Origin: Gadus chalcogrammus
Lineage: Eukaryota; Chordata; Actinopteri; Gadiformes; Gadidae
DNA: 64,000 nucleotides
Reading direction: 5' to 3'
Assembly (NCBI RefSeq): GCF_026213295.1
Contig: NC_079427.1
Span: 28,661,746-28,725,745 of the forward strand
Below are positions 9,942-20,751 of this stretch, piece after piece (position 1 is the first letter of the stretch; each line of letters starts with the position of its first letter). The notes beneath the pieces were generated by a model. The model had not been told where the DNA came from, searched no databases, and saw only the letters and a program-made list of their open reading frames with translations. Made by a program: the position numbers and the translations under genes.

Positions 9942-10408
9942 ATGCCTTGAGAGGGTTGCCTTGTGACGGGGCGTTTGATCGGTACATTTCGGCTGCGCAT
10001 GTACTTTGCAATTTTAAATTGCTGCAATATATTATGCAGTTGTTGACTTCTAACATGTCTCTGCTGTTTAAATCTAGCAGTAGTCTATGAGTAATATATC
10101 AGCGGCAACCACTGTTTTGGGGATATTGCGAAATTGTGCCAGCTTGACATTCCGTGGTATTGGATGTGATTTAATAAAACGCATCCAATACACGGGATGA
10201 CCGCTGGTGATGTCACTGAGGCTATAGTAGGCTAACGATGCTCTTAGCAATCTACGAGTACCCCTGGAGTCCTCATTAGCTACGAGTGAGTTGACGACGT
10301 TCGTTACCAACGATGCTTTCCGGAAACGTTGTGAAAACTGTACAATGCTCTTACGACGCACTTCACGAACCACTTAGGCTAACGATGCTTTTGGGAAACG
10401 GGGCCGTT
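9942..10408 (-). repeat. PIF/Harbinger-like terminal fragment
   Basis: The minus strand from 10408 begins GGCCCCGTTTCCCAAAAGCA and continues with repeated CATCGTTAGCC / ACGATGCT motifs (10230, 10310, 10385). This is the pattern of a common fish DNA-transposon end. The opposite terminus is not present, so the fragment is truncated near 9985. No gene is seen in this stretch. Confidence 0.45.
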
Positions 10409-10452
10409 ATCTATTAACCAGCGAAGACACTGAGAATAGCTGTAGCAATTTT

Positions 10453-11600
10453 TTGACTAGCATTAATGAAATAAGAGCAACCTTCACACGGAAGGTGAAA
10501 CATAAACATGGACAGAAGAGCACCTTACCATGGCTTAATGACACTATCTGGAAACAAATGAAAGAGAGAGATTCTGCTTTAAAGAGGGCTCTAAAATCAG
10601 GGCATAGTAGCGATAAGCTTGCCTATACCACTCTCCGAAATAAAGTGCTGAGGAATTTAAGAAAGAGAGTTTTTTTATCAGAATCATTAATGGAGCACAA
10701 GGACATGGGAAACTTATATGGAGAAATCTTAATAAAATAACTGGTAGGAATAAAGAACATAGAACAGCTTTACCTGAACTCACAGTGAATGGAATATTGA
10801 TAATGATATGATGGCAAGTACATTTAATGATTTCTTTATAAAGTCAGTCGAGGAACTGACTCAAGGAATCGTGACTGGAACTGTGCCATCCATCCCCATT
10901 GATGATGCTAAACCTATCTTTGAAATAAAGGAAATATCTGAATCAGAGGTGATAAAAATTATAACCTGAGGAACTCAAAAGCAAAGGATTTGTATTGGTT
11001 GGATACCACATTTTTAAAATTGCAGAGGGACGCCCTTGCTAGCCTAATTGCTCATCTGATCAACCTATCAGTTAACACTTGAAAAAAAGATGTGGTATCT
11101 CCGATCCATAAGTCTGGTGGTAAAACAATGGTGTCAAATTATAGACCTATTAGTATCCTATTAGTGTTATCCAAGGTGTCAGAAAAATGGGTAGCAGAAC
11201 ACCTGAAAACACTTCTAAATTTGGGTCACAACCCCTTACACCCAATGCAATTTGGTTTTTGCACAAACCATTCTACAGAGACAGCAAACTGCTTCCTCCT
11301 TGAAAACATCAAGTCACAATTAGATGGGGGTGGTATAGTAGGTGCACTGTTTTTTGACCTTAAGAAGGCTTTTGACACTGTCAATCATCAGACACTTTTA
11401 TCTTGTTTAGCCTGTACATTAATGACTTACCTTCAGTCTGTCCATCTGTGAGTATACAAAATGTATGCAGATGATACAGTTCTCTATGTGCATGCAAAAA
11501 GCAAACAGCAGGCTGCAACTAAACTGACTGAAGCACTGGTCCACGTTGCAGACTGGCTAAAAAGGTCATGTCTATATCTGAACATTAACAAAACAGTCTA
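10453..11600 (+). pseudogene. LINE ORF2 remnant, first part (linker, fingers, palm with YADD)
   Basis: Three frames cover the pre-RT linker (10453-10740), a degraded middle (10808-11085, with a TGA at 10966 and another near 11079), the fingers and part of the palm (11092-11451), and the active-site region (11461-11600). Both catalytic blocks, FFDLKKAFD and MYADD, survive, but the sequence between them is shortened. Such a protein would copy LINE RNA at the insertion site. With several stops it is dead. Confidence 0.75.
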
Positions 11601-11601
11601 T

Positions 11602-12804
11602 GGGCCCTATTTTAACGGTCTGAAACGCAAGTGGGAAGCGCAAAGCGCAAGTAGCTTTGTGGGCGGTTCTACGGCGCTATCGCTATTTTACAGGCGGATA
11701 AATGACACTTGCGTCGCGGCGCAAGTGTCAAAAGGGTTGGTCTGAAGCAGCCTAGTTACCCGTAGGTGTGGTTTGGGCGTAACGTCCAACAAACCAATGA
11801 GAGTGCCAGCTCCCATCCCCTTTAAGAGCCATGAGCGCATTTGAATCGGACAAGTTGATATTTTGACAGCGCGTCTGCAGTCTCCGATGAGACAGATGCA
11901 CATGAATTTCAAACTGCAAATGGCTCAGTTTATTGCCAAATAATATGGCCTAATTCACACATGGAATAAGGGGTTTTCTTCCACAACTTCAGAAATACTG
12001 AGTCCTCAAATACATTTTGGCAAAGAAAACGTATATGATATAACATATGATATGCGGTAACTGTGGTTATATTTAATGATATACGTAGTACATTATAAAC
12101 ATTGTTTCTGATCAGTATTGTATGCTATCCTAATATGCATGTGTCCCCGCGGTAATAGACATTGCCATTGATTGTATTATGCGTTACGTGTTTAGTTTGC
12201 GTGTGTTTAAACAGAGCACACACGCGCGCCCGCATTCATTCATTCTTTTTAACACTCACTCGCGGTAAAACAATGTTTTTCACGATCAAATACTCATCAA
12301 TCCTAAAAGTTATGGGCATGTAGGCCTACACGATGTCTCTGTCAAGAAAATAAGTGTTTGCTGTACGGTGTTTGCAGATGCATTGATTTAAAAGTACAAC
12401 TTATTACCGCTGCATCAGCTGTTCTTTCCCAAATAATTTACCAAGAATGTGCGGCTAGGTAGATGGGAGAAGCAAAGTGTATGCGTGAGGTGCACAAGCA
12501 ATCCGTATGCATCGCATGCGCATGTATGCATGCGCCCTTAAAATAGCATCTGAACAACGCGCCACTGACTTTAAACCAGGTATTTCCTGGTCAGTAGCGC
12601 AATGGTATTCAGAAACGGCAAAATACCGTTTGCGCCAGAACCCGCCTCCTCCTTCCGCCGAACCGCCCCTTGGGGCGCATGATCAATCCCTAATTTACCG
12701 GCGAGTGGCGGTGGTGGGAAAAGAACGCTCTGCGCCAGTTGTAAACTAGCAACGACACATGCGCCAGTGACTAAGTCACTTGCGCCGGATGCAAGATAGG
12801 GCCC
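11602..12804. mobile_element. Non-autonomous DNA transposon with GGGCCCTAT ends
   Basis: The left end starts GGGCCCTATTTTAACGG and the right end is the complement of GGGCCCTATCTTGCATCCGG, giving a 9-10-bp core inverted repeat. TAT occurs on both flanks (11599-11601 and 12805-12807), so the duplication is TA or TAT. Subterminal CACTTGCGCC / GCGCAAGTG motifs recur at both ends (11707-11730, 12778-12790). No transposase is present. The end sequence resembles fish elements placed near ISL2EU/PIF, but that placement is from memory. It interrupts a LINE reading frame precisely. Confidence 0.75.
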
Positions 12805-12807
12805 TAT

Positions 12808-13500
12808 ATGTTCTTTTCTCAGAGATCCAGTGCTCAGCAAGCTGATGTTTTTATTGGAGGCGAAAAACTCTTGGTTGTGTCTGATTTTAAATGCCTTGGT
12901 ATAATTTTAGATTGTAATTTAACTTTTAAAAAACATGAAAAAAAGTAGCTAATACCATCAGATTTATCAGGAATATTTTAAACACATAAGGCCTGTCTAA
13001 CAACATAGGCAGCCAAACTCTTTACGAATGCCGTGATCTTTTTTCACATATCATACTGTTTCAAGCTGGTCCCAAGCAAACATGACAAATCGGAAACCAA
13101 TAGAAACCCTCAATAAGCAAACCTTAAAAACATAAGAGCTATCACCACTGCCATATCATATTTAAGTACAATTTATTTTATTTGGACAGTTTTTTACATT
13201 ATCTAAGATGCCTGTCTCATTTTCAAAATATTACATGGACTTGCACCTCCACCACTGGGTGAGTTTATACAGCAGAACAACAGCAGTGGCAGGGCAACTA
13301 GGGCAGCCACCAGGGGAGACTAAATTATACAATATAAACGTAGTAAGTTTGGCCAAACAGTCTTCTCAGTATGGGCCTCAAATTACTGGAACTGCCTTCC
13401 TACTGAACTTAGAGAAAGCACTAGCTTTCAATAATTTAAAACAAAATTTAAGAGATGGCTTAAAAACAACCAAAACTGCAATCATAATCTACCTCATCTT
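12808..13500 (+). pseudogene. LINE ORF2 remnant, C-terminal part
   Basis: Directly after the transposon the frame reads FFSQRSSAQQADVFIGG and SDFKCLGIILDCNLTFKKH (12810-12940), the RT thumb of the interrupted LINE. Degenerate sequence follows, then the frame from 13208 to about 13480 ends with NNLKQNLRDGLKTT, the usual C-terminal close of these proteins. The open frame continues into the microsatellite only by chance. Confidence 0.65.
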
Positions 13501-13561
13501 AGTACTGCACTTCTTTGTACTCCACTTCTTTGTACTGCACTTATTTTTTTATGTCTCTTTT

Positions 13562-13690
<129 letters not shown>

Positions 13691-13740
13691 ACTCTCCCTT
13701 CTTCTTTGCTTTCTGTACTTCTTGCATTTTTTTTTATTAA

Positions 13741-14139
13741 TGTAATGTGATGATGTGTTGACCGTCTGACCGAAAATTAGCTTTTTTGCTAGATCTGGCA
13801 CATTTACATTTTGGGGGTCAACTAAAAATGTCAATTGATGTGCATTGTCCCTTTTAAATAAATAAATAAAATAAAATTCAACACAGCAATGCCAACAGTG
13901 GAAATGTTCCCATGTCTTGAGCAAGCCAAATGCTGGTGCAGATTTCCCGGAATTTTGATCCCTGTTCCCATTCACACATGACCCAAAGTACACTGGAAAA
14001 AAAAAGTCTGTTGGATATGCATGAAAAAAATGTGTAGATCGGTTGCACATATTAAAATCATTTTCACTTCTAACTATTTAATTTAGAAAAATAGACTGAA
14101 TTATTTTTGGTCATGCAAACATGACTTTTATGTTATTTA

Positions 14140-14186
<47 letters not shown>

Positions 14187-14570
14187 GTTAAACATACTTA
14201 CCGGTAATTACCCCATGTTAAACCAAAGTGACTTAATATAATTTTGTATTTATTTTACATGCTCAGGCTATTCAATTATAATCTGTTTAAGAAACATGAT
14301 TTTTCTATTTCAATTAGTGTTGTCATGTTAAATCTACCTAACCTGCTCAAGTAAGTATGAGACTATTAAATTAAAAATCATCTGCATAATTTTCCACATA
14401 TTTCTGTGCATATCTTTGATTTAAATAATGGCTTTTTGTACATCCTAATCTAATGTCTTATCTGAAACATTTATCATAACATTTGCAAAATAAATAAGGC
14501 ACAAATAACCAACGTTCTATAGTATTTGTATTGTATTGTATTTCTTTCAAATAATACAACATTTAACTGT
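13741..14570. other. Non-coding AT-rich stretch with TTA microsatellite
   Basis: No gene is seen. A pure TTA/ATT trinucleotide run lies at about 14137-14188. The rest is AT-rich, intron-like or intergenic sequence without a recognisable family. Confidence 0.6.
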
Positions 14571-14574
14571 GAAA

Positions 14575-15305
14575 TCACAAAAGTTTTTTTTTTTACTTTG
14601 CTTGGTTAAAATTCTAATGATATGAAAATAAAATAGCACAGCCAGTGTTATGCATGTGTAACCTTGAGTCGACGAATCTGGAGAATGCTTGTCCTGTGTA
14701 CAAATTGCATGTCCAAACTATTGGCATTTGAAGGTGGAGTCAGCGATTAAGGGGATTGCTTCTTGTCAAAATCAGTGAATATCTCTTCATGATCCACTAC
14801 CTACCAGTACGGTTTGGTTGCTGACAAAAAAAAAAAAGAATCCATAGTTAATACACAGCCTGTATGCTCTGTAAATGTGATATTGTAGGTCCTTGGTTTA
14901 AAGAGCCTAGGCTGAGTACTAACTACTAACTAAAGGATTTATAGCACAGATACAGTACGGAGAGGTAGTGGATAATAAAGAGATATTCACTGATTTTGAC
15001 AACAAGAATTTGCCTTAATCGCTGACTCCACCTTCAAATGACAATAGTTTGGACATGCAAATTGTACGCAGTACAGCAGGACCCAATCAGGAGAACACAG
15101 TAAACATCCACAACTGCTACAATCTGACAATTGTGCCAAATTAACAATCTTTTTGAAAACACTGTAAACATTTTTAACACTGAAATCCCAAAACATCATG
15201 TTAGGTTGCATCATGCTTTTTTTTTTTTACTTTGCACCGGTAAAAAAATTAATTAAAATAAAATAATAAAGTACTGCCAGTGTTTTTGAATGTGTATCAC
15301 CGCAT
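14575..15305. repeat. Palindromic MITE-like repeat with long imperfect inverted arms
   Basis: The left arm at about 14688-14815 contains TTGAAGGTGGAGTCAGCGAT and TCAGTGAATATCTCTT. It is matched in reverse complement by the right arm at about 14952-15085, with a roughly 135-base spacer. Outside the arms, a direct repeat containing a T-tract plus ACTTTGC and GCCAGTGTT occurs at 14582-14660 and 15215-15302. This suggests one repeat inserted within another. No coding sequence is present. Confidence 0.65.
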
Positions 15306-15710
15306 AGCAAACAAACATCAAACATCAGTAGACCTAGACAAACATCAGTAGACCTACCACAAATGTAAATCTTCCAAGAATCTAAATGTAAATCCTGCAA
15401 AAATAATACAGGAAAAAGTAAAGTTGCATGATTGCATGTCAAAAGTCAAGTGGATTCACAGAACAAACATGGTCCATGGCTCATTCAGCAGCTCTATTAG
15501 TTTAAGAGAAAACAGCAAATCCGAGGCACACACGCATGAGCTCCCAGAAAAAACATTCCTTTGAAAATACAGTAGACATGCTGTATGTAAAAACTGCAAG
15601 AACAAGAACAAAGAACAGCAAATGAGTTGCATGTCAACAGTCCAGAATCAAGTCAATTAGCAAAAAGATCCAAGGACAACAGCTCTGTTTTTAAGAACGT
15701 TAGTTATGCA
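15306..15710. other. Non-coding stretch with a short tandem duplication
   Basis: AAACATCAGTAGACCTA is duplicated in tandem at 15318-15357, and AAATGTAAATC repeats at 15362 and 15385. Nothing else is recognised. Confidence 0.5.
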
Positions 15711-16080
15711 TTGTAACTCTAGATCTTGTGAGTATAGGCGCAGCCTTTTAAGGCTATCGCTATTGGGTTTTCCCTAGGCGCAAACCGTAGCACTGAAGAA
15801 TTTGTAACCCACCAACAGCGTGGGCCTCAATCACGTCCGCGGGGCCTCAATCACATCTGCAGTTCGCAGATACAAGCGGGCGCCGGCGGACGTTCTGCAC
15901 CCAATAAACAGCTTTTCTTCAGCTATTTAAAGGACAATGAGGCCGACCACTTAAAACGCTGCGCCTATACTCATAGAATCTAGAGTTACAATATCTAACT
16001 AACGTTCCATGTCGTATAGGCTTCGCCTTTTAAGGCTATCGCTATTGGGTTAAAGGGCGAAGCACGATGTAGTCTATGCC
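15711..16080. repeat. DIRS left terminal complex with inverted repeat
   Basis: TTGTAACTCTAGAT plus GAGTATAGGCGCAGC at 15724-15756 is repeated in reverse complement at 15958-15998, forming an inverted repeat around a 200-base core. Next to it, the block GGCTATCGCTATTGGGTT occurs in the same direction at 15751 and 16037, and in reverse at 24170-24195. This arrangement fits the terminal repeat plus internal complementary region of DIRS elements. Confidence 0.65.
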
Positions 16081-16146
16081 TCATTGGTCCCAATCAGTAC
16101 CAGAAAAACAGCTACATATGCCCCAGTATCATGCGTCAGACGTATT

Positions 16147-17920
16147 ATAATAATAATAATAATAATACATTTTATTTGAAGGCGCCTTTCATAGCACACA
16201 AACACAAGAACAAGATACATTGAAACAATTTACACAAGTGGGGTGAATAGGTGGGAGTCAATGAATTAGATCGAAAATGTCAGTTTAAAAAGTTGTGTTT
16301 TTAGACGGGACTTAAAAGTGGAGTGTCAGAGTTACGGATGTCAGGTGGGAGGGTGTTCCAGAGGTGGGGGGCAGATCGGCTGAATGCCCTGGACCCCATG
16401 GTGACCAGGCGGGCGGGTGGTACAGTGAGTTGAATGGAAGAGGAGGACCGGAGAGTGCGGGTGGGTGTGTTGGTGTGTAGGAGTTCACAAATGTATGGAG
16501 GGGCGAGGTTGTGGAGGGCCTTGAAGGTCAGAAGCAGAATCTTGAAATGGATGCGGGTTTTGCCCGGGAGCCAGTGAAGCTGCTGAAGGACAGGAGTGAT
16601 GTGATTAATGGAGGGGGTTCTGGTGATGATGCGAGCGGCAGAGTTCTGGACCAGTTGAAGCTTACGGATGGACTTGAGTGGGATACCAAAGAGGAGGGAG
16701 TTACAGTAATCGATGCGGTAAGTGACCAGGATGTGAACAAGGATGGCTGTGCTATGGGGTGTGAGGGATGGGTGGAGGCGGTTGATGTTGCGTAGATGGT
16801 AATATGCAGACCTGGTGATGTTATTGATGTGTGCTTGGAATGATAGTGTGCCGTCGAGGATGACACCCAGACTCTTAACCTGAGGGGAGGGGGAAACTGA
16901 GGTGTTATGGATAGTGCTGCAAAAGCTGTCAGGTTTTGTCTGGGTTGATTTGGTGCCGATGAAGAGAACTTCTGTTTTATTGCTGTTGAGTTTGAGAAAG
17001 TTGCAGGTGAACCAGGTTTTTATTTCAGAGATGCAATCAGTAAGGGAAGTGGGCGGGAGAGTGGACAAGGGCTTGGTAGAGAGGTAGAGCTGGGTGTCAT
17101 CAGCATAACGGTGGAAATGAATGTCAAATTTGCGGAAGATATTGCAGAGGGGAAGGAGGTAAATTATGAAGAGTAGGGGCCCCAGGACACAACTCTGGGG
17201 AACACCTGAGGTGACGGGGGAGGGGGTGGATTTAAATGACTTTAGTTGGACAAATTGAGTACGGCCAGAAAGATAAGATGTGAACCAGTCAAACGGAGTG
17301 TCAGTGATGCCAATGGAGGATAGTCTGTTGAGGAGCGTGGTGTGACAGATGGTATCAAAGGCTGCACTCAGGTCCAGGAGGATGAGGATGGTGAGCAGTC
17401 CAGAATCAGCTGCCATAAGGAGGACGTTGGTGAATTTGATGAGTGCTGTTTCAGTGCTATGGAGTGGGCGGAATCCGGACTGGAACTGTTCATAAAGGTA
17501 ATTGTCAGATAGGTGAAAATAGAGTTGGGAGGCAACTGTCTTTTCCAGGATTTTGGAGATGAAGGGCAGATTGGATATAGGACGGAAGTTGTTGGAGGGG
17601 TCTGCACCAGGTTTTTTCAGAATTGGGGTGATGGCAGCAGTTTTGAAGGATGTAGGGACAGTTCCAGTAGTAAGAGAGGAGTGGATGATTGCAGAAATGA
17701 GAGGAATTAGGGAGGGGAGGGAGGCCTTAACCAGATGTGTGGGTAGGGGGTCAAGTTGACAGGTGGATGGCTTGGATTTCCGAATGAGTTCAGTGATTTC
17801 TGAGATATCAGGGAGCTGGAAGGAGGAGAATGAGTGTGTGGAAGGGTAAAAGTCAGCTGAGATATTGAGATGAGGGGTTGATCCAAGGTGCATAACATAG
17901 CATACGTAGAATAACATACG
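16147..17920 (-). mobile_element. 5'-truncated L2-clade LINE inside the DIRS element
   Basis: The 3' tail at 16147-16165 is a run of ATT units preceded, in the element's sense, by GCTATGAAAGGCGCC, a typical L2-type end. The 5' end is truncated near 17900. CATGCGTC occurs on both sides (16130-16137 and 17922-17929), a candidate 8-bp target-site duplication, although short extra sequence separates it from the LINE at both ends. The family differs from the L2 copies at 6300 and 55247. Confidence 0.75.
16301..17900 (-). pseudogene. L2-type reverse transcriptase, long open but 5'-truncated
   Basis: An unbroken frame of about 530 codons covers the whole RT domain and C-terminus. It contains the linker-to-fingers segment ([17 protein letters not shown]), [42 protein letters not shown] with the first catalytic aspartate, [17 protein letters not shown], the [10 protein letters not shown] active site, [16 protein letters not shown] and the [14 protein letters not shown] ending. 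The endonuclease is missing because of truncation, so it cannot retrotranspose alone. The first 12 or so residues (before STPHLNIS) are probably flanking DNA. The PQS in place of the usual PQG before the VLGP motif is a substitution. Confidence 0.85.
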
Positions 17921-17939
17921 GCATGCGTCCAACAGCACA

Positions 17940-18800
17940 TCATGGGAGCAAGTGTGTGTGCGCCCAGCCCACTGATAGGGGGATGGTCACTTTGCGCCGC
18001 CGTTGGCGCACCGGGTCGATGTGCAGGCGAGAAAACCCTCTCTGCAGCCGCCTCATGTGAAGCAGCCCCAGCGGCACCACCGTGTGAGCGGCTGACATCA
18101 TGCCCAGCAGCCTCATGACAGAGAGGGCTGTCACGACGCTGCCCGGGGAACAGCGGCGGAGGAGAGACCACAGCGTCTCCATCCTCTGCTGTGAGAGCCG
18201 TCCTCTCTTTACAGCTGAATCCAGCTCTACCCCCAAATACTCACACTCTGTGAGGGGAGGGGGGAGCTTTTCTTCCAATTATGGCGAAGCCTAAATTCGA
18301 TAGGTGAATTACCAGCTTTTTTGTTTGAATAGCTGCTTCCTCCTTTGAGCGAGCCATCAAAAGCAGATCGTCCAAGTAGAACAGTACTCTCATTCCTGTT
18401 GCGTGCAGCGGCCGGAGAGCAGTTTCCACACACTTGGAAATGTTCATGGGGCTAGAGAATAGCCGAACGGGAGACGGTTGTACTGGTAGTGTGACCCTTG
18501 GAATGAGAAACTCAGGAATTTCCTGTGTTTGGGGATCACTGTGACGTGGAAGTAAGCGTCCTTCAAATCTATTGAGGTGAACCAGTCGCCTGGTTTTACA
18601 CACTGTAACACTCGTCTGATTGTTATCATGTGAAACGTTCTCGCCGCGATGCATTTGTTGAATAGGGCTAGTTCGAGAGTCGGTCTCAGCCCTCCTGTTT
18701 TCTTAGGTACCAGGAAATAACGAAACTGCATTTCCTCTCCCTTTGCGACTGTGGAAATCACTCTTTTCGCTAGAAGCTGCTGGAGCTCCGCCAAAAGTCA
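17940..18800 (-). pseudogene. DIRS reverse transcriptase remnant
   Basis: Read right to left: AELQQLLAKRVISTV (18794), RYFLVPKKTGGLRPTLE, WFTSIDLKDAYFHVTVIPKH with the first catalytic aspartate, FQGSHYQYNRLPFGYSLAP, then in another frame VETALRPLHATGMRVLFYLD followed by DLLL (the YLDD active site), and ECEYLGVELDSAVKRGRLS leading toward RNase H. These are the motifs of DIRS/Ngaro-type RTs. Frame changes occur near 18450 and 18270. Downstream RNase H and recombinase parts are absent, because a LINE lies just after 17930 and the DIRS terminus follows it. Confidence 0.8.
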
Positions 18801-19210
18801 CAGCTGTTGATCCTTGGATGACAGCGTTGTTTCCACAATCCCGTTTAATCGTGGCGGAACAGAGGTGAACTGCAGGGTGTGACCCTTGCGGATCAGCCTG
18901 TCCATCCATTTGGCCAGGGTGCACGCATTCAGCCATTCTGAGTAATGCTCTGAAAGCGGCGTTGCAGCCTCTTGTTTTGATGTGGCCATCATGGAAACGA
19001 GCCACGCTTGAGCCCCTGCCGGAGTCCTCCCCGCAGCCCATGCCCTGCCTGCTCAGCTTGTGACAAGAGTGTAGCTTCCTCTCTCCTGAGCGTTGGGACG
19101 CAAGGAGGAATAACACTGTGACTGGGCAGCAGACTGCTGACACTGTGAACGAGCTGCGTGTCATTCGTAGACAGAGAGCTCGCTTTAGCGGCCTTCTCGC
19201 CACATGTCAT
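18800..19210 (-). pseudogene. DIRS inter-domain segment upstream of RT, degraded
   Basis: Minus-strand frames here (19203-18703 and 18992-18798) read in-phase fragments such as LAKWMDRLIRKGHTLQFTSV and IVETTLSSKDQQL. These are the usual lead-in to a DIRS RT (a tryptophan-rich linker and a G-Y-x-LQF motif). Several frame changes mean no product is made. Confidence 0.5.
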
Positions 19211-19218
19211 GCCAGGCA

Positions 19219-19483
19219 TAGTCTGGCTGAACGGAAGTGGACAGCGTCTATTGCCTAGCGTCGGATTTCACCGCTACTCCTCCCCTTCCGGTTGCTGGCA
19301 TTTCCCCCCGGCACTATTTTGCATGGACACCGCTGCTGCTTCCCGGGCTTAGCCCCGCCCTAGACGATTGTGATTGGTTTAAAGAAATAAAAACAGGCCA
19401 GTTTCCCCACGGATAGACGGCTCGAGGTAGCTTGGTTCCAGACCATTCTACTTGCTGTAGTTTGGTCTGGCTTTGCGAGACTA
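19219..19483. mobile_element. 265-bp MITE with 9-bp target-site duplication
   Basis: TGCCAGGCA flanks the element on both sides (19210-19218 and 19484-19492). The ends are TAGTCTGGCTG on the left and, on the right, the complement of TAGTCTCGCAAAGCC, so the inverted repeat is short (TAGTCT). Removing the insert restores continuous DIRS sequence. A 9-bp duplication suggests a Mutator-like mechanism; hAT elements would give 8 bp. Confidence 0.65.
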
Positions 19484-19520
19484 TGCCAGGCATGATGTGG
19501 TGAGGGGAAAGTAATGTAGG

Positions 19521-20155
19521 GCTGGCTCGATCAATAATACAAGGTTTATTGACGGCCTGCCTATATGTAGTGGGAGATGTGCGTGAAACAGTTATGGCCG
19601 AGGCTCCGGCGTTAACTGGGGTGTGGTGAGAAAACAGCCGTCTTTAGTAAAGAGGTGTTTCTCTCTGTCACACGCTTCTCCCTCGGCCCGTAATAGCCGG
19701 CGCTTGTGGGGCGGGGCATCGCCCCACGAGCCCGCTGCCCGAGGCCTTTGCTGGCCTCACGCCGCAGCCTGTGATGGAGGCGGGCGGGGCTGGTAAGCCG
19801 GGCGAGGTTGCCTTTTAAAAAGCAATGAAGGGCTGGCTCGATCAATAATACAAGGTTTATTGAAGGCCTGCCCATATGTAGCGGGAGATGCGTGTGAAAC
19901 AGTAATGGCCTGAGCCGATTGGCTCCGGCGTTAACTGGGGTGTGGGGAGAAAACAGCCGTCTATAGTAAAGAGGTCGGTGGCTCTTAACAGAGCCGTTGT
20001 CTTCTCGCCGTCACACGCTCCTCCCTCGCCCCATTATAGCCTTCGCCAGCGCTTGCGGGGCGGGACATTGCCCCATGAGCCCGCTGCCCTTGCTGGCCGC
20101 TCGTCGCAGCCTGCGATGGAGGCGGGCGGGGCTTGTAAGCCGGGCGAGGCTGAAG
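19521..20155. repeat. Tandem duplication, about 311-bp period, in the DIRS element
   Basis: GCTGGCTCGATCAATAATAC begins one unit at 19521 and a second at 19832. Each continues through GGTTTATTGA, GTTAACTGGGGTGTGG, AAAACAGCCGTCT and GATGGAGGCGGGCGGGGCT. The copies differ by scattered substitutions and small indels, including an extra CCGATTGGCT and a CTCTTAACAGAGCC stretch in the second. It lies between the gag-like and RT regions. Confidence 0.85.
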
Positions 20156-20164
20156 CAGCCTGCA

Positions 20165-20722
20165 TTAGATGAACCATAGATGAAGGCGGCGTCCGAACAG
20201 CCTGTCCGGGCTGATGGGGCACTCCAGCAACTGTCGCCTCATCGGCTCAGGGATGCCCGGGGTCTGCTGCAGCCACAGGTTCCTCTGAATGAGGTGCTGC
20301 CATGCCGCCGTCCAGGCCGCTGTTACCGCACCGGTGGAGCAGAGGCAGGGGATGACACCGGCAATTTTCGCCACGTCAACTGCCCGTTCGGCCAGACGAT
20401 GAGGGTCAGCCGCCATGGTGGAGATGTCATGTGCCAGCAGGGCGATGTTATTCATAACAGCCTCTTGCTTCATCATACACTGATGCGCCCTGTCTGTAAG
20501 CTTGGCCGTCAGGTGGTCTTTGGGAGTGGGGCGGCGGCCGCCGAGCCCCGGCTTCACTCCAAAGACAGCGCACAGAGCGGGATCCAGCGGCGGTACCGCC
20601 CTGTAACCCCGGTCTGTCATACCCTCCGTCTTCGTGACCTGGATGAATGTTTTCACCGGGGCTCCGAGCTTCCCGGGCTCCGCCGCAGCCCCTCTGAAGT
20701 ACGGTCTGATGGCGGGAAACAT
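20165..20722 (-). CDS. DIRS gag-like protein (186 codons, 5' part cut by a LINE)
   Basis: The open frame starts MFPAIRPYFRGAAAEPGKLG and includes LIQRNLWLQQTPGIPEPMRR near the end. Such proteins precede the RT in DIRS elements and are thought to package the RNA. The RTE-like LINE inserted at 20752, so any upstream part of the gene is separated from it. A frame continuing past the tandem repeats is not seen. The call rests on position and a remembered resemblance, with no zinc knuckle visible. Confidence 0.55.
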   Translation of the reverse strand: MFPAIRPYFRGAAAEPGKLGAPVKTFIQVTKTEGMTDRGYRAVPPLDPALCAVFGVKPGLGGRRPTPKDHLTAKLTDRAHQCMMKQEAVMNNIALLAHDISTMAADPHRLAERAVDVAKIAGVIPCLCSTGAVTAAWTAAWQHLIQRNLWLQQTPGIPEPMRRQLLECPISPDRLFGRRLHLWFI

Positions 20723-20751
20723 CGGCCTGATCTGATTAAATACTTAAATAC

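Noticed and set aside
12507..12840. Frames within the GGGCCC-ended transposon as a transposase
   Set aside because: Both strands give only short frames without catalytic motifs.
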